Shown here piece by piece: positions 33,511 through 43,200 of a DNA stretch of 64,000 bases (position 1 is the first letter of the stretch; each line of letters begins with the position of its first letter). The stretch is taken from assembly GCA_964352625.1 (NCBI GenBank), contig CAYGSD010000003.1:186001-250000 (forward strand), written 5' to 3'. The translations under genes were made by a program, and so were the position numbers. The stretch comes from JAAEPI01 sp964352625 (GTDB lineage Bacteria; Bacteroidota; Bacteroidia; Cytophagales; Cyclobacteriaceae). The notes beneath the pieces are model-generated. The model searched no databases and was not told where the DNA came from. It saw only the letters and a list, made by a program, of their open reading frames with translations.

Positions 33511-34113
33511 TTAGGCAGCCTTCTTCTTTGCTTCCTTCTTGTTCAGCATTCTAATCACGAACTTTCGTAAGAAGAGTGGGGGATACTTGTAGCCTTTTTT
33601 GGCTAACCTCTTTCCCATATCAGGATACTCATCCACACTGTCTGGGAGGTTGGTTCCTAAGCCATCCACGTATCGGTTGTACATGCAAAAGGCCGCCGCA
33701 ATTAAGACGGCATCATGGAGATCTTCATCAGTTGCACCATTTTGACGCGCAAGCTCAATATCCGCTTCACTCACGGCTTTGCCGCTTTGCTGCACCTTGC
33801 CAGCTAGTTTTAACAAGGCTTTCATTTTGTCTGAGACTGGCGTTTCGTCCACATTCTCGACCATGCAAGCAACCGCATCACCATTGTCGCCGAGGTGTTC
33901 GTTCGCAGAGGCGGAATGCGATTGGTGGCAGAATTCACAATCATTCAATTTAGAAACGTGCGAAGCAATTAGCTCCCGCTCTCCGGGAGTCAAACCAGAC
34001 GGGCCATGAAGTAAGGTGTGGGCAAGGTTGGACAGTGCTTTCCCTGTTGGCCCTTTGTAAAACAGTAATTCAACGATTCCGGGTTGGTTAACACCTGTTG
34101 ATATGTAGGTCAT
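33511..34113 (-). CDS. Carboxymuconolactone decarboxylase family / AhpD-like protein
   Basis: The 200-residue protein has the AhpD-type redox motif CEFCHQSH in KLNDCEFCHQSHSASA near residues 54-61, following a conserved Glu. AhpD-like proteins reduce peroxide-handling partners through the CxxC pair. The preceding block LTPGERELIASHVS is the typical helix. It is probably cytosolic. No peroxiredoxin gene is adjacent. The call to the superfamily is firm; the partner is unknown. Confidence 0.85.
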   Translation of the reverse strand: MTYISTGVNQPGIVELLFYKGPTGKALSNLAHTLLHGPSGLTPGERELIASHVSKLNDCEFCHQSHSASANEHLGDNGDAVACMVENVDETPVSDKMKALLKLAGKVQQSGKAVSEADIELARQNGATDEDLHDAVLIAAAFCMYNRYVDGLGTNLPDSVDEYPDMGKRLAKKGYKYPPLFLRKFVIRMLNKKEAKKKAA

Positions 34114-34207
34114 AGCTTTAGATTTTAATCAGTTGAAATTAAGCATTTTGATTATTATAAATGCGCAATCGGTGTAAAGGAAATGAAAGTGTAAGCAACC
34201 TTTAAAA

Positions 34208-34215
34208 TATCTTTG
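34208..34215 (+). promoter_or_regulatory. Putative -7 box placed for a leaderless transcript
   Basis: TATCTTTG is a perfect TAnnTTTG match ending 4 bases before the ATG at 34220. At usual spacing the transcript would start at or within a base of the ATG. No -33 TTTG is seen. Confidence 0.45.
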
Positions 34216-34219
34216 ACAG

Positions 34220-35323
34220 ATGTCCGGAGAAGCACCTCTAACTAGCACTTACCCAAGCATTCAACTCAACAAGAGTAACGTAGCTTCAGAGGATTTTCAA
34301 GAAATGGCTAATGCTACTATTTACGGCACACCGGGACACATGCGCTATGGCCATGTCAAGGCCAAGGAGAAGATTAAAACACTCAAGCACACCTCATTTG
34401 TTGAGCTTAGGCGAAAGGACAAAACGCTGGGAATTGTGGCGCTCGTTGGTCATCAGGTGAACGTGGGACAGAAGCAAGTTGCGGGGCAGTATGTGCGGTA
34501 CTTCACCATCCATGCCCCGATGCGAACTGGTGGAAGCAAGGCGTCTGACCGAGTCGAGAGGAAAGGTCTGATCCATCAAATGATCAAGGAGCAGTTTGAT
34601 GATCCGCAGCGAATGTCTGTGGAACCGATTAATGGACCTGCCATTATTTACGCCTATGTGGAGTCGCTGAATGTTCGATCGCTCAACATGGTCAGATCCT
34701 TGGGTTTTGAACAGTCACGAGCGTTGGTGACGTTGATCTTTTCTCGATTCTATCCAAAAGAGAAACTGAATGTAGGTCTGCTGTCTCAGGCTAGATTCTC
34801 AGAAATGGAGGAGTTGGTTAGGTCATTTTACGAAGGTTATAATCTGGTCACAGAGTTTGCTGATTGGGAGAATTACTTCGTGCACGAGGTTGGTGGGGAG
34901 GTTGTGTGCGGTGTGAAGTTGGAAACCAACACGTGGATAATCCATGAAATGCCCGGCTTTGAGGGGTGGTTGTTCAGGAAGGTGTTGCCGAGGATTCCTA
35001 TTTTGAAACGAATTTTTCAGGGTAGCAAGATTGACTTTATTGGAATCGAGCGACTTTATGTGAAGGAGGGATTCGAGCATTTACTCCCTGACTTTCTGAA
35101 AACACTCTGCGCGAAGTTCAATGTCACAAAAGCATTAATTGGCGTAGATAATCAGTCGCCACTGCATGCCCTTCTCAAGACGCATGGAAAACTCGGCATT
35201 CTAGATAAGCTGATCAGTCCTTCGCCGGGATTGCTTTTCAGTCGGACGTATGGGTTTTCGGATGAAGACAAGCAACGCCTCCATGATCGACCCTTTTATG
35301 TATCCACTTATGATATGAGTTGA
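34220..35323 (+). CDS. GNAT-like acetyltransferase, unknown substrate
   Basis: The 367-residue protein has a GNAT-like feel in its N-terminal half: TSFVELRRKDKTLGIVALVG as central strands, then QYVRYFTIHAPMRTG, and a C-terminal strand-helix LNVRSLNMVRSLGFEQSRAL, which matches the N-R-S-x-x-x-GF end of GNAT domains. A second domain of about 180 residues follows. No signal peptide. I cannot name a substrate. The -7 box at 34208-34215 suggests a leaderless message. Confidence 0.55.
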   Translation: MSGEAPLTSTYPSIQLNKSNVASEDFQEMANATIYGTPGHMRYGHVKAKEKIKTLKHTSFVELRRKDKTLGIVALVGHQVNVGQKQVAGQYVRYFTIHAPMRTGGSKASDRVERKGLIHQMIKEQFDDPQRMSVEPINGPAIIYAYVESLNVRSLNMVRSLGFEQSRALVTLIFSRFYPKEKLNVGLLSQARFSEMEELVRSFYEGYNLVTEFADWENYFVHEVGGEVVCGVKLETNTWIIHEMPGFEGWLFRKVLPRIPILKRIFQGSKIDFIGIERLYVKEGFEHLLPDFLKTLCAKFNVTKALIGVDNQSPLHALLKTHGKLGILDKLISPSPGLLFSRTYGFSDEDKQRLHDRPFYVSTYDMS

Positions 35324-35376
35324 TTTTCACTTTTATTCGACTATTTTTAGACGTTAATTACAAAAAAATAACTGAG

Positions 35377-35928
35377 ATGAAATATTTGTTTTTTGGCGTT
35401 TTTGTAATGTGTTTTTGGCAGTCAAATTGCCAACCTTATTCCGCTACTATTTTATTTGAAGATGGTCGAACGGTCGATGTAATGATTGATGAACTTCCTG
35501 AAGCTCGACCGATAAAAAAAATCACGATTGTTGATCGTGAAAAAACTTCTGTTTTAACGACGAATGAAATAAAGAAATTCAAAGTGAAGGAGTTTGAGTG
35601 TGAAGGAAGAAAATTTATTAACCATCCTGATGAGGGCGTTTTTGTTGAGAAAATTTCATCAGGGGCACTCATTTTTTTTAAGAGTGGAAAAGACTATTAT
35701 GTTCAGTACAACGAGCAAATAGTCGAATTGGAATATGGGACAAAAACGGTTGACAATAACAGTAACAGGCAGGTAGTCGAGAACACCGAGTGGAAGTATG
35801 TTATTAAGTCTTTGGTTAAGGATTGCTACGATGGGGTGGACGAATTGTTATTGAATCAAAGGGAACCAACAAGAGCATTGTTGATCGAGTTAATGAAAAA
35901 CTATGAAGCTTGCTTACAGAATAAATAA
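35377..35928 (+). CDS. Exported protein, short paralogue of the next gene
   Basis: I do not recognise a named family. The ATG at 35377 gives a signal peptide, MKYLFFGVFVMCFWQSNCQ. The roughly 165-residue mature part is beta-rich and ends WKYVIKSLVKDCYDG and MKNYEACLQNK. These align with WKTILKNLLADCSG and LEYNTCQGQ of the next gene, so the two share a common domain. The stop at 35926-35928 is one base before the next ATG, so they are co-translated. Base composition is AT-rich. Confidence 0.65.
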   Translation: MKYLFFGVFVMCFWQSNCQPYSATILFEDGRTVDVMIDELPEARPIKKITIVDREKTSVLTTNEIKKFKVKEFECEGRKFINHPDEGVFVEKISSGALIFFKSGKDYYVQYNEQIVELEYGTKTVDNNSNRQVVENTEWKYVIKSLVKDCYDGVDELLLNQREPTRALLIELMKNYEACLQNK

Positions 35929-35929
35929 T

Positions 35930-37114
35930 ATGAATCGATTTTTCACACTTCTCTTATTGCTGGTAAGTTTCTGTGATGTCGCTTACAGTCAGGATTTCAT
36001 CGTATTGACAACTGGTGATACCCTCTATGGTGACTTAAAGCCAATTGATGTGGATTATTATAACGGGATCATTTTGGAAACTGAAAGTGGAACCTCTGAA
36101 TTCACTCCGAATGAAACTGATCTGTTTGGTATTAGATCCTTTATGAAGGATGGCCGTATTTACGAGGCGGGTATTTCCAAAAATAAATTCGCTGAAAAAT
36201 TTGTAGAAGGTACCGTTCAGTTTTATCAAGACGATAAGGATTTTTTCCTATTGAAAGATGAGCGTATCTTCTTGTTACCTTTTGGCAATAAACAGGTTCA
36301 TGATCAGGATGGTGTCATTAAGGAGGTTCAGGTTGATGCATGGAAGACTATTTTGAAGAATTTGTTGGCTGATTGTAGTGGTCAGCAATACCGACGGATC
36401 GATAAACTTCAATTTCCCTCAAGAGAGTTCTTGGTGGCCCTAGGACTGGAATACAATACTTGCCAGGGGCAGGAACTGGTTCAGCTTAAGGAAAAAGAAA
36501 AGGTGAATAGAATGTCCTTCTCTGGAGGTTATGGAGCAGGACTTCTTATTTTGGGTGAAGAGTTAGTGAACGACCCTTACCCATATGATAGTCCTTTCGA
36601 TAATTCAGCATTTTTTGATTTAGGATTTAAATACGGCATGAAGGTGACCTTGTTTAAGCATCCGGCATTTGTAGATGTGGGTTTTGAGTATAGAAAATCT
36701 ACTTATGAAAGTAATCGGACTTCAACTAGTGGATTCAATGAAATAACTGATCAGTTTAAAATAACAAGAAATTCTCTCGTTTTGCCTGTCGGTTTAACCG
36801 TGCCTTTACAATCACTTGAGAAAGGATTTAATCTTTTTGCCCACGGGCTCGGGGAAATTCGATTATCAGAAATGGGATTAATCACTCGTACTGCTAGAAA
36901 TACAGATAGTGGAACTTCCAATACAACAGAATTGGAATATGAACTTGAGACTGAAAATGCTCAGATGGGATTCAGGGCTGGTATAATGTATTTACAGCCG
37001 ATAGGTGAATCTAAAATTTCCTTGAGCGTCTACTATGGTCGTTTGAGTGATTTAATTACTCATGGTACGGTGGAGTTTAAAGGATTTATGCTTCAGTATT
37101 ATTTCAGGCAGTAA
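35930..37114 (+). CDS. Exported protein with C-terminal outer-membrane barrel-like part
   Basis: The ATG at 35930 (one base after the previous stop) gives the signal peptide MNRFFTLLLLLVSFCDVAYS. Residues about 21-190 match the domain of the upstream gene. From about residue 200 the sequence becomes a series of alternating strands (MSFSGGYGAGLLILG, MKVTLFKHPAFVDVGFEYR, SLSVYYGRLSDLI) and ends in an aromatic residue pattern, FMLQYYFRQ. This looks like an outer-membrane beta-barrel. About 394 residues. Function unknown; possibly a receptor or porin-like partner of the short paralogue. Confidence 0.65.
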   Translation: MNRFFTLLLLLVSFCDVAYSQDFIVLTTGDTLYGDLKPIDVDYYNGIILETESGTSEFTPNETDLFGIRSFMKDGRIYEAGISKNKFAEKFVEGTVQFYQDDKDFFLLKDERIFLLPFGNKQVHDQDGVIKEVQVDAWKTILKNLLADCSGQQYRRIDKLQFPSREFLVALGLEYNTCQGQELVQLKEKEKVNRMSFSGGYGAGLLILGEELVNDPYPYDSPFDNSAFFDLGFKYGMKVTLFKHPAFVDVGFEYRKSTYESNRTSTSGFNEITDQFKITRNSLVLPVGLTVPLQSLEKGFNLFAHGLGEIRLSEMGLITRTARNTDSGTSNTTELEYELETENAQMGFRAGIMYLQPIGESKISLSVYYGRLSDLITHGTVEFKGFMLQYYFRQ

Positions 37115-37177
37115 ATATCAATAAGCACAAGGGGTGTTGATTATTCAGCCTTCTCTTTTTGATTACTTTTTTCGCCA

Positions 37178-37798
37178 TTACTTATCATGAAAACCTTTTC
37201 CTTCCATGATCTTGGGAATGCACTTTTGAATGCGAGAAATTCGGGTAGATGGATTCTTGGCTTGAGAGACATGAAGAATATAACTGCGTTGACGTCCGGG
37301 AGTGAGTGCCTCGTACGCCTCCTTTAAGTCTGGGTTTTCCTCCAGTGCTGTTTCCAATTCTTCGGGCATGGGCTCTGGGTTTTTCTTGTACTCGCCTTTG
37401 CGTCCTTCTTTTTCCGCTTTGATCGCCTCTTTGATCAAGTGTCGAATGGCTGCTTCATTCTCAAGGATGTCTTTTGCATCTGTGAATTGAAGTACGCGAG
37501 CAACCTGGGTGTTTTCTCCCGCTTGTTTTAATAAACCTTTTGGGTCGGGAAGTAAGGCTCCTTTGAAAAAACTGAACGATGCATAGTCCTTGAAAGCCGC
37601 GAGTAGCGAAACATTCTTTTCGTTATACGTGTAGCATGGCACGCCCCACTTTCGGTCTTCGGTGAGCTCAGAATCAAGGGCTATTCTTCTCAACTCTTTC
37701 AACTCTTCCGTCCAGCTATGCACCTTGCACTGTGGAGTTTGGAAAAGGGAGCACCGTCCACATCCTTCCTTCAAGAAATCATCGACTTCCGGGTTCAT
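37178..37798 (-). CDS. DUF1801 and YdeI/OmpD-associated domain protein
   Basis: The 206-residue protein has the DUF1801 pattern (TEDRKWGVPCYTYNEKNVSL and ASFSFFKGALLPDPKGLL) followed by a YdeI/OmpD-associated C-terminus (EALTPGRQRSYILHVSQAKN, TRISRIQKCIPKIMEG). The N-terminus has a small Cys group, CGRCSLFQTPQCKVH. YdeI proteins have been linked to bacteriocin or peptide resistance in Salmonella; the role here is unknown. It begins 6 bases after the kinase-like gene stop at 37805. Confidence 0.8.
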   Translation of the reverse strand: MNPEVDDFLKEGCGRCSLFQTPQCKVHSWTEELKELRRIALDSELTEDRKWGVPCYTYNEKNVSLLAAFKDYASFSFFKGALLPDPKGLLKQAGENTQVARVLQFTDAKDILENEAAIRHLIKEAIKAEKEGRKGEYKKNPEPMPEELETALEENPDLKEAYEALTPGRQRSYILHVSQAKNPSTRISRIQKCIPKIMEGKGFHDK

Positions 37799-37804
37799 TT
37801 AGTA

Positions 37805-38680
37805 TCAATCACTTTTTACAACGTCATTTATCTGCCGAAGAATTTTGTCCATTTTCACGGTTTCGGCTTTCATCAAATTTAGTTGTTCTTTGGTGTCAGG
37901 GTTAGCCTCCATTTCAACTAAATGAAGAATTCCGAGGATTTTGGCTAAAGGCGCTCTAACCTCATGCGCATTCCTGAAGGCATACGTTCGCAGTGTGGAT
38001 GACTTTTCCTTTACTTCTAGAATTTTCTCCTCAATTACTTCCGACAGATTGGTTTTGATGGCATGCAATTCTTCTTTTCGCTTGCTCAAAAGTGCTTGCT
38101 GTTGCTCTTTCAGTGCATTTGACTCAGTTAGCTTCTTATTCACTGCCTCCACTGACTTTTTATATTCTACAAATTGTAGTTTATGGATCATCGTGATCGT
38201 GATCAGGAAACCAGTTTTGAGAAGGAAATCGATTTCCAGATAAGGGACTGATTCCTCGTTATCAGGGGTGAACCCCAAAAGACCGGAATACAGTACACCC
38301 AGCGAAATCGCATAAATGGAGAGCATCAAAATCAATGGCATTCCATCCATGACCACAGCAATCAGCAAAACCAAAATGGTAATAGTGTAAAGCGTGTTGC
38401 CATTCCATCCTCCGGTATGATTCCAGACCAAAAAACAGTAGGCCAAAGCAATCAAAAAGAAAGTAATGATTGAGGCTGACTCTTTCGATCTACTGAAAAA
38501 GTAAGCTGCTAGGATGAGCAAAAGAAATGCTGTATTAAAATAGAAAAATTTCGATAGCCCGTGGGTCGACAGCCCAATGAATATTTGGATAACCTGCAGC
38601 CCCAGAAAGATCAATAGAGCGTGCCTAAAAATCTCAACTTCTTTTTCACCTATTAGAATCTTAGTCAATGCTACTCTCAT
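37805..38680 (-). CDS. Membrane histidine-kinase-like protein ending after the DHp helix
   Basis: The 291-residue protein has about six membrane segments in residues 18-168 and a coiled coil (about 175-230). A DHp-like region follows: AFRNAHEVRAPLAKILGI, with phosphoacceptor-type His239. Kinases continue with an ATPase domain of some 120 residues, but this gene stops after LRQINDVVKSD at residue 291 and a different gene follows. So it could take phosphate only from another kinase, or just dimerise. The start ATG lies within the upstream partner gene (20-base overlap), so the two are coupled. Confidence 0.8.
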   Translation of the reverse strand: MRVALTKILIGEKEVEIFRHALLIFLGLQVIQIFIGLSTHGLSKFFYFNTAFLLLILAAYFFSRSKESASIITFFLIALAYCFLVWNHTGGWNGNTLYTITILVLLIAVVMDGMPLILMLSIYAISLGVLYSGLLGFTPDNEESVPYLEIDFLLKTGFLITITMIHKLQFVEYKKSVEAVNKKLTESNALKEQQQALLSKRKEELHAIKTNLSEVIEEKILEVKEKSSTLRTYAFRNAHEVRAPLAKILGILHLVEMEANPDTKEQLNLMKAETVKMDKILRQINDVVKSD

Positions 38681-39503
38681 TTAGCTCTTTTTTCAGTTGA
38701 GTAAGAACATGCTCCAGCTCCTTCGTGCTTTCTTTTAGCAAATCTCCAAGCTGACCAGAAACCTGTGATGTTTGGGACAATGTCTTTATTTTTTCCAGAG
38801 GCATCATTAGCTCAGAGGTAGAAAGCTCGATGTAATTTTTTATTGCCTCGTCCTGTTTTCTTATGTTCTTCGTTTGAAGCTCAATCTCTTTCTCAAGCTC
38901 TTGATTAGCTTGTAAGTACTCCTTTTCTTGAATCTTCAATTCCTCGGTTTGCGTCTCTATTTCAATTGATTGGTTGTTCAGTTGATTTTGAATGGCTGTC
39001 ATCTTCCTTCGCTCAAAACCTATTACCGCTTTAAATACAATCATAAATAGCACAATAGCACCAATCGTGAAAATAAAGGAATCAGGTTCTGAAGACTCCT
39101 TTAGGAAGAAGGTTTGCCTCAAAATGCCATTGAAGTGGAAGTCAAGCATCACCCAGATTAGGGCACTCAAATAAAGTGTCAATGGCATGATCCAACTCTT
39201 ACGACTTAGGATGAGGACCAATAACATGGCTACTGCCATGATGTTGTACTCTGTTGACCCATGAACACCCCCAAATTGAATAAAGCTTATCATCACCAGG
39301 CCTGATATAAGGACTGGCACAATCGGATGCACACGCCTAATTTTTCCAAAAAAGATGAGACCTGTAGCTCCAAAGAATATCAGAAACAAGGTGCTGTCAA
39401 TGAGGAGGATAGGTACTGAAATATCCTCGTTGGCTAAATCACTTAAAACGGCTAAGAAGGCTCTAAGACTTCCAATGACGGTCGCCACCAACCACACATT
39501 CAT
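38661..39503 (-). CDS. Membrane protein, degenerate partner of the kinase-like protein
   Basis: The protein has about six membrane segments and a long coiled coil (NQLNNQSIEIETQTEELKIQ) and ends with a helix that aligns with the DHp of the next gene. In that alignment the His is replaced by Ser (IELSTSELMMPLEKI), so it cannot be a phosphoacceptor. There is no ATPase domain. The start is probably the ATG at 39501-39503; a TTG ten codons upstream is possible. It is likely a duplicate that lost its catalytic role and pairs with the downstream gene product. Confidence 0.75.
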   Translation of the reverse strand: MNVWLVATVIGSLRAFLAVLSDLANEDISVPILLIDSTLFLIFFGATGLIFFGKIRRVHPIVPVLISGLVMISFIQFGGVHGSTEYNIMAVAMLLVLILSRKSWIMPLTLYLSALIWVMLDFHFNGILRQTFFLKESSEPDSFIFTIGAIVLFMIVFKAVIGFERRKMTAIQNQLNNQSIEIETQTEELKIQEKEYLQANQELEKEIELQTKNIRKQDEAIKNYIELSTSELMMPLEKIKTLSQTSQVSGQLGDLLKESTKELEHVLTQLKKELNESSID

Positions 39504-39633
39504 TTCAAATGAATTTATTCTCAGTCTGTCCAAAGCCCAAAGATTGTTTCGTACTGCTAACCAATATATTTATAAAATACCTTTAATCTAAGCGTACCCA
39601 TAGTTTTAGTTGAGTTGGTACTATTTTTAAGCA

Positions 39634-40119
39634 ATGATCTACCACGATGATTTGAGGCGTTCTGAGAATAAATTCCAAGAGAATCGGGAGGTTTTGAAAG
39701 GCTTGACGAAAGCAAGACCCAAAGACTTGGACAGCCGATTTCATGCATTACACGACGCAGTATTCTCTGAAATAGACTTCCTCGAATGTGCCAATTGCTG
39801 CAAAACCACCTCACCGATTTTTATTCAATCCGATATTGATCGAATGGCCAAAACTCTCAAAATGAAGTCAGGTAAATTCATCGTTCAGTACCTGGAAATG
39901 GATGAGGATGGGGATTTTGTGCTTAAAAGCGCACCGTGCCCCTTTCTGGGTTTTGATAACAAGTGCATTGTTTATAAAGATCGCCCAAGAGCTTGTCGAG
40001 AATACCCACATACTAATCGCAAGCGGATGTATCAAATCATGGACTTGACATTACATAATACATTAGTTTGTCCGGCGGTGGGTAGGATAGTGGAGAGGAT
40101 GAGAGAGTCAACTCATTAG
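39634..40119 (+). CDS. YkgJ family cysteine cluster protein
   Basis: The 161-residue protein has the cysteine pattern ECANCCKTTSP near residues 52-62, CPFLGFDNKCIVYKDRPRAC in the middle and a Cys near the end (TLVCPAVG). These fit the YkgJ family, thought to bind a metal or Fe-S cluster. The function is unknown. It lies just upstream of icmF in the same direction, but with a separate promoter for icmF (40173-40180). Confidence 0.85.
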   Translation: MIYHDDLRRSENKFQENREVLKGLTKARPKDLDSRFHALHDAVFSEIDFLECANCCKTTSPIFIQSDIDRMAKTLKMKSGKFIVQYLEMDEDGDFVLKSAPCPFLGFDNKCIVYKDRPRACREYPHTNRKRMYQIMDLTLHNTLVCPAVGRIVERMRESTH

Positions 40120-40172
40120 TCAATTCCGATCCACCAATTCGCTATTCACTTATTATCTAATAACTAGTTAAC

Positions 40173-40180
40173 TAACTTTG
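40173..40180 (+). promoter_or_regulatory. Putative -7 box of icmF
   Basis: TAACTTTG is a perfect TAnnTTTG match, followed by CGGCACCC, ending 22 bases before the icmF ATG at 40203. The -33 is weak (TTAT). Confidence 0.55.
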
Positions 40181-40202
40181 CGGCACCCAAAACCCAAACA
40201 AC

Positions 40203-43200
40203 ATGCAGCAGGCTGTAGAAGTCTACAAACCCAAAAATCACATTCGCATCGTCACGGCAGCTTCCTTGTTCGATGGTCACGATGCAGCCATCAATATCAT
40301 GCGCCGAATCATCCAGTCCACAGGCTGTGAAGTGATTCACCTAGGCCATAATCGCAGTGTGCAGGAAATCGTGGATTGTGCAATTCAGGAAGATGCGCAG
40401 GCCATTGCCATCACAAGTTATCAGGGCGGGCATGTGGAGTATTTCAAATACATGTACGATTTGCTTCAGGAGCGTGGAGCTAGTCAGATCAAGCTATTTG
40501 GCGGGGGTGGAGGTACCATTCTACCGGAGGAGATTGAAGAATTACACGCTCATGGGATTACAAGAATTTATTCGCCTGATGACGGCCGATCAATGGGACT
40601 GCAAGGCATGATCAATGATTTGGTCGAGAAAAGTGATTTCCCAATTGGTCAGAATTTGAATGGGCAAGTAAAAAGCCTAGATGCTTCCAATCACAACGCT
40701 ATCGCTCGCTTGATTTCGGCAGCAGAAAATTACCCGGATGATAATAAAGCGCAGATGGAAGCGCTTCGCGAAAAAGCGGCTAAAACACCAGTTTTAGGTA
40801 TTACGGGTACAGGAGGCGCAGGAAAATCTTCATTGGTAGATGAGTTAGTACGACGTTTCCTTATGGATTTTTCTGATAAGTCCATTGCTGTAATCTCTGT
40901 TGACCCGTCAAAACGAAAAACGGGAGGTGCATTACTAGGAGATAGAATCCGAATGAATGCCATCTTTAGTGATCGGGTGTACATGCGCTCATTGGCAACT
41001 CGACAGTCCAACTTGGCTCTTTCTAAGTATGTGCAAGACGCTATTGATGTGGTGAAAGCAGCCGGCTTTGATTTGATCATTTTGGAAACCTCGGGCATTG
41101 GCCAGTCAGATACCGAAATTACCGATCACTCAGATGCTTCGCTCTATGTGATGACGCCAGAGTATGGTGCTGCCACTCAGCTTGAGAAGATCGACATGCT
41201 CGATTTTGCGGACGTCATCGCGCTGAATAAGTTTGACAAAAGAGGAGCTTTAGATGCGCTTCGCGATGTGAAGAAGCAGTACCAGCGCAATCATCAGCTT
41301 TGGGATGCCAAGGAAGAAGACCTCCCTGTTTTCGGAACCATTGCCTCCCAATTCAATGATCCAGGCATGAACCAACTCTATCTGTCCTTGATGAATTTGA
41401 TAGCGGAGAAAACGGGTTCTGAATTGAAATCATCCTTTTCCAGCACGGATGAAATGAGCGAAAAAGTGTTCATCATTCCACCAAAGAGAACTCGCTATTT
41501 ATCTGAGATTACAGAAACGATTCGTGGGTACAACGAAAAGGCAGAATTGCAAAAGGAGGTGGCGCAAAACCTCTACGCCCTTGATAAAACAGCTGAGATT
41601 CTGAAAGATCAAGCGGCAGCACTTGCAGCGATAGATCAGGCCAAGGCGCAATTGAAACTTGATCTTGATCCGCACAATTTGAAGATTCTCGAAGAGTGGA
41701 AAGAAAAGCGAGAAAATTACGAAGGAGAAGAATACACCTATGAAGTGCGTGGAAAGGAAATCAAGGTAAAGACAACCACTGAATCGCTTTCGCATACTAA
41801 GATTCCTAAAGTGATCTTGCCGAAGTACGAAGGTTGGGGTGATATTCTTAAATGGAGCTTACAGGAGAACGTGCCGGGCGAATTCCCATTTACTGCCGGA
41901 GTGTTTCCATTCAAAAGAGAAGGTGAGGATCCTACGCGGATGTTTGCCGGGGAAGGCGGACCCGAACGCACGAATCGCCGATTTCATTATGTTTCACTAG
42001 GTATGCCGGCAAAGAGGCTATCCACGGCTTTCGATTCAGTGACACTTTATGGTGAAGATCCGGATCATCGGCCAGATATCTATGGAAAAGTGGGTAACTC
42101 GGGTGTGAGTATTTGCTGCTTGGATGATGCGAAGAAGCTGTATTCGGGGTTTGATCTTTGTGATCCTGCCACGTCTGTTTCGATGACCATAAATGGACCG
42201 GCAGCAACTATCTGCGCCTTCTTCATGAATGCGGCAATAGATCAGCAATGTGAAAAATACATTGTTGAAAATGGGCTTGAAGATGAAGTCAATAAGAAAA
42301 TTGAAAACCTATACAAGAAGGCAGGAGTTGCTCGCCCAAAATACAATGGAGACCTCCCTGAGGGGAACGACGGTCTCGGCCTTATGCTACTTGGTGTATC
42401 GGGTGATCAAGTGCTTCCGATTGATGTTTATAACAACCTGAAAGCTAAAGCATTATCATCAGTTAGAGGAACGGTACAGGCGGACATTTTGAAGGAAGAT
42501 CAGGCACAGAATACCTGCATATTTTCCACTGAATTTTCGCTCAGACTCATGGGGGATGTGCAGCAGTATTTCATTGACAATCAGGTACGAAATTTCTATT
42601 CTGTTTCCATATCAGGCTACCACATTGCGGAGGCGGGAGCAAACCCTATTTCCCAATTGGCCTTCACACTTTCGAACGGCTTCACTTTCGTGGAATATTA
42701 CCTGAGTCGGGGCATGGACATAGATAAGTTCGCACCGAATCTGTCTTTCTTCTTTTCCAATGGAATCGACCCTGAGTATGCGGTTATTGGTCGGGTAGCC
42801 CGACGAATTTGGGCCAAGGCCATGAAGCTCAAGTATGGTGCAAACGAACGCTCACAGAAATTGAAGTACCATATCCAAACCTCGGGACGTTCATTGCATG
42901 CGCAGGAGATAGACTTCAACGACATTCGTACCACGTTGCAGGCACTTTATGCGATTTATGACAATTGCAACTCGCTGCACACCAATGCCTATGACGAGGC
43001 GATCACCACCCCTACAGAAGAGTCTGTACGTCGGGCCATGGCCATTCAATTGATCATTAACAAAGAATTAGGCTTGACCAAAAATGAGAACCCAATCCAG
43101 GGATCTTTCATTATTGAAGAGTTGACGGATTTGGTGGAAGAGGCAGTGATGGTGGAGTTTGATCGAATCACTGAGCGAGGAGGTGTACTAGGCGCTATGG

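Noticed and set aside
39538..39545. AATCTTTG as a promoter for the kinase-like pair
   Set aside because: It has one mismatch at the first base, and no -33 was seen. It would suit the ATG at 39503, but the evidence is too weak to list.
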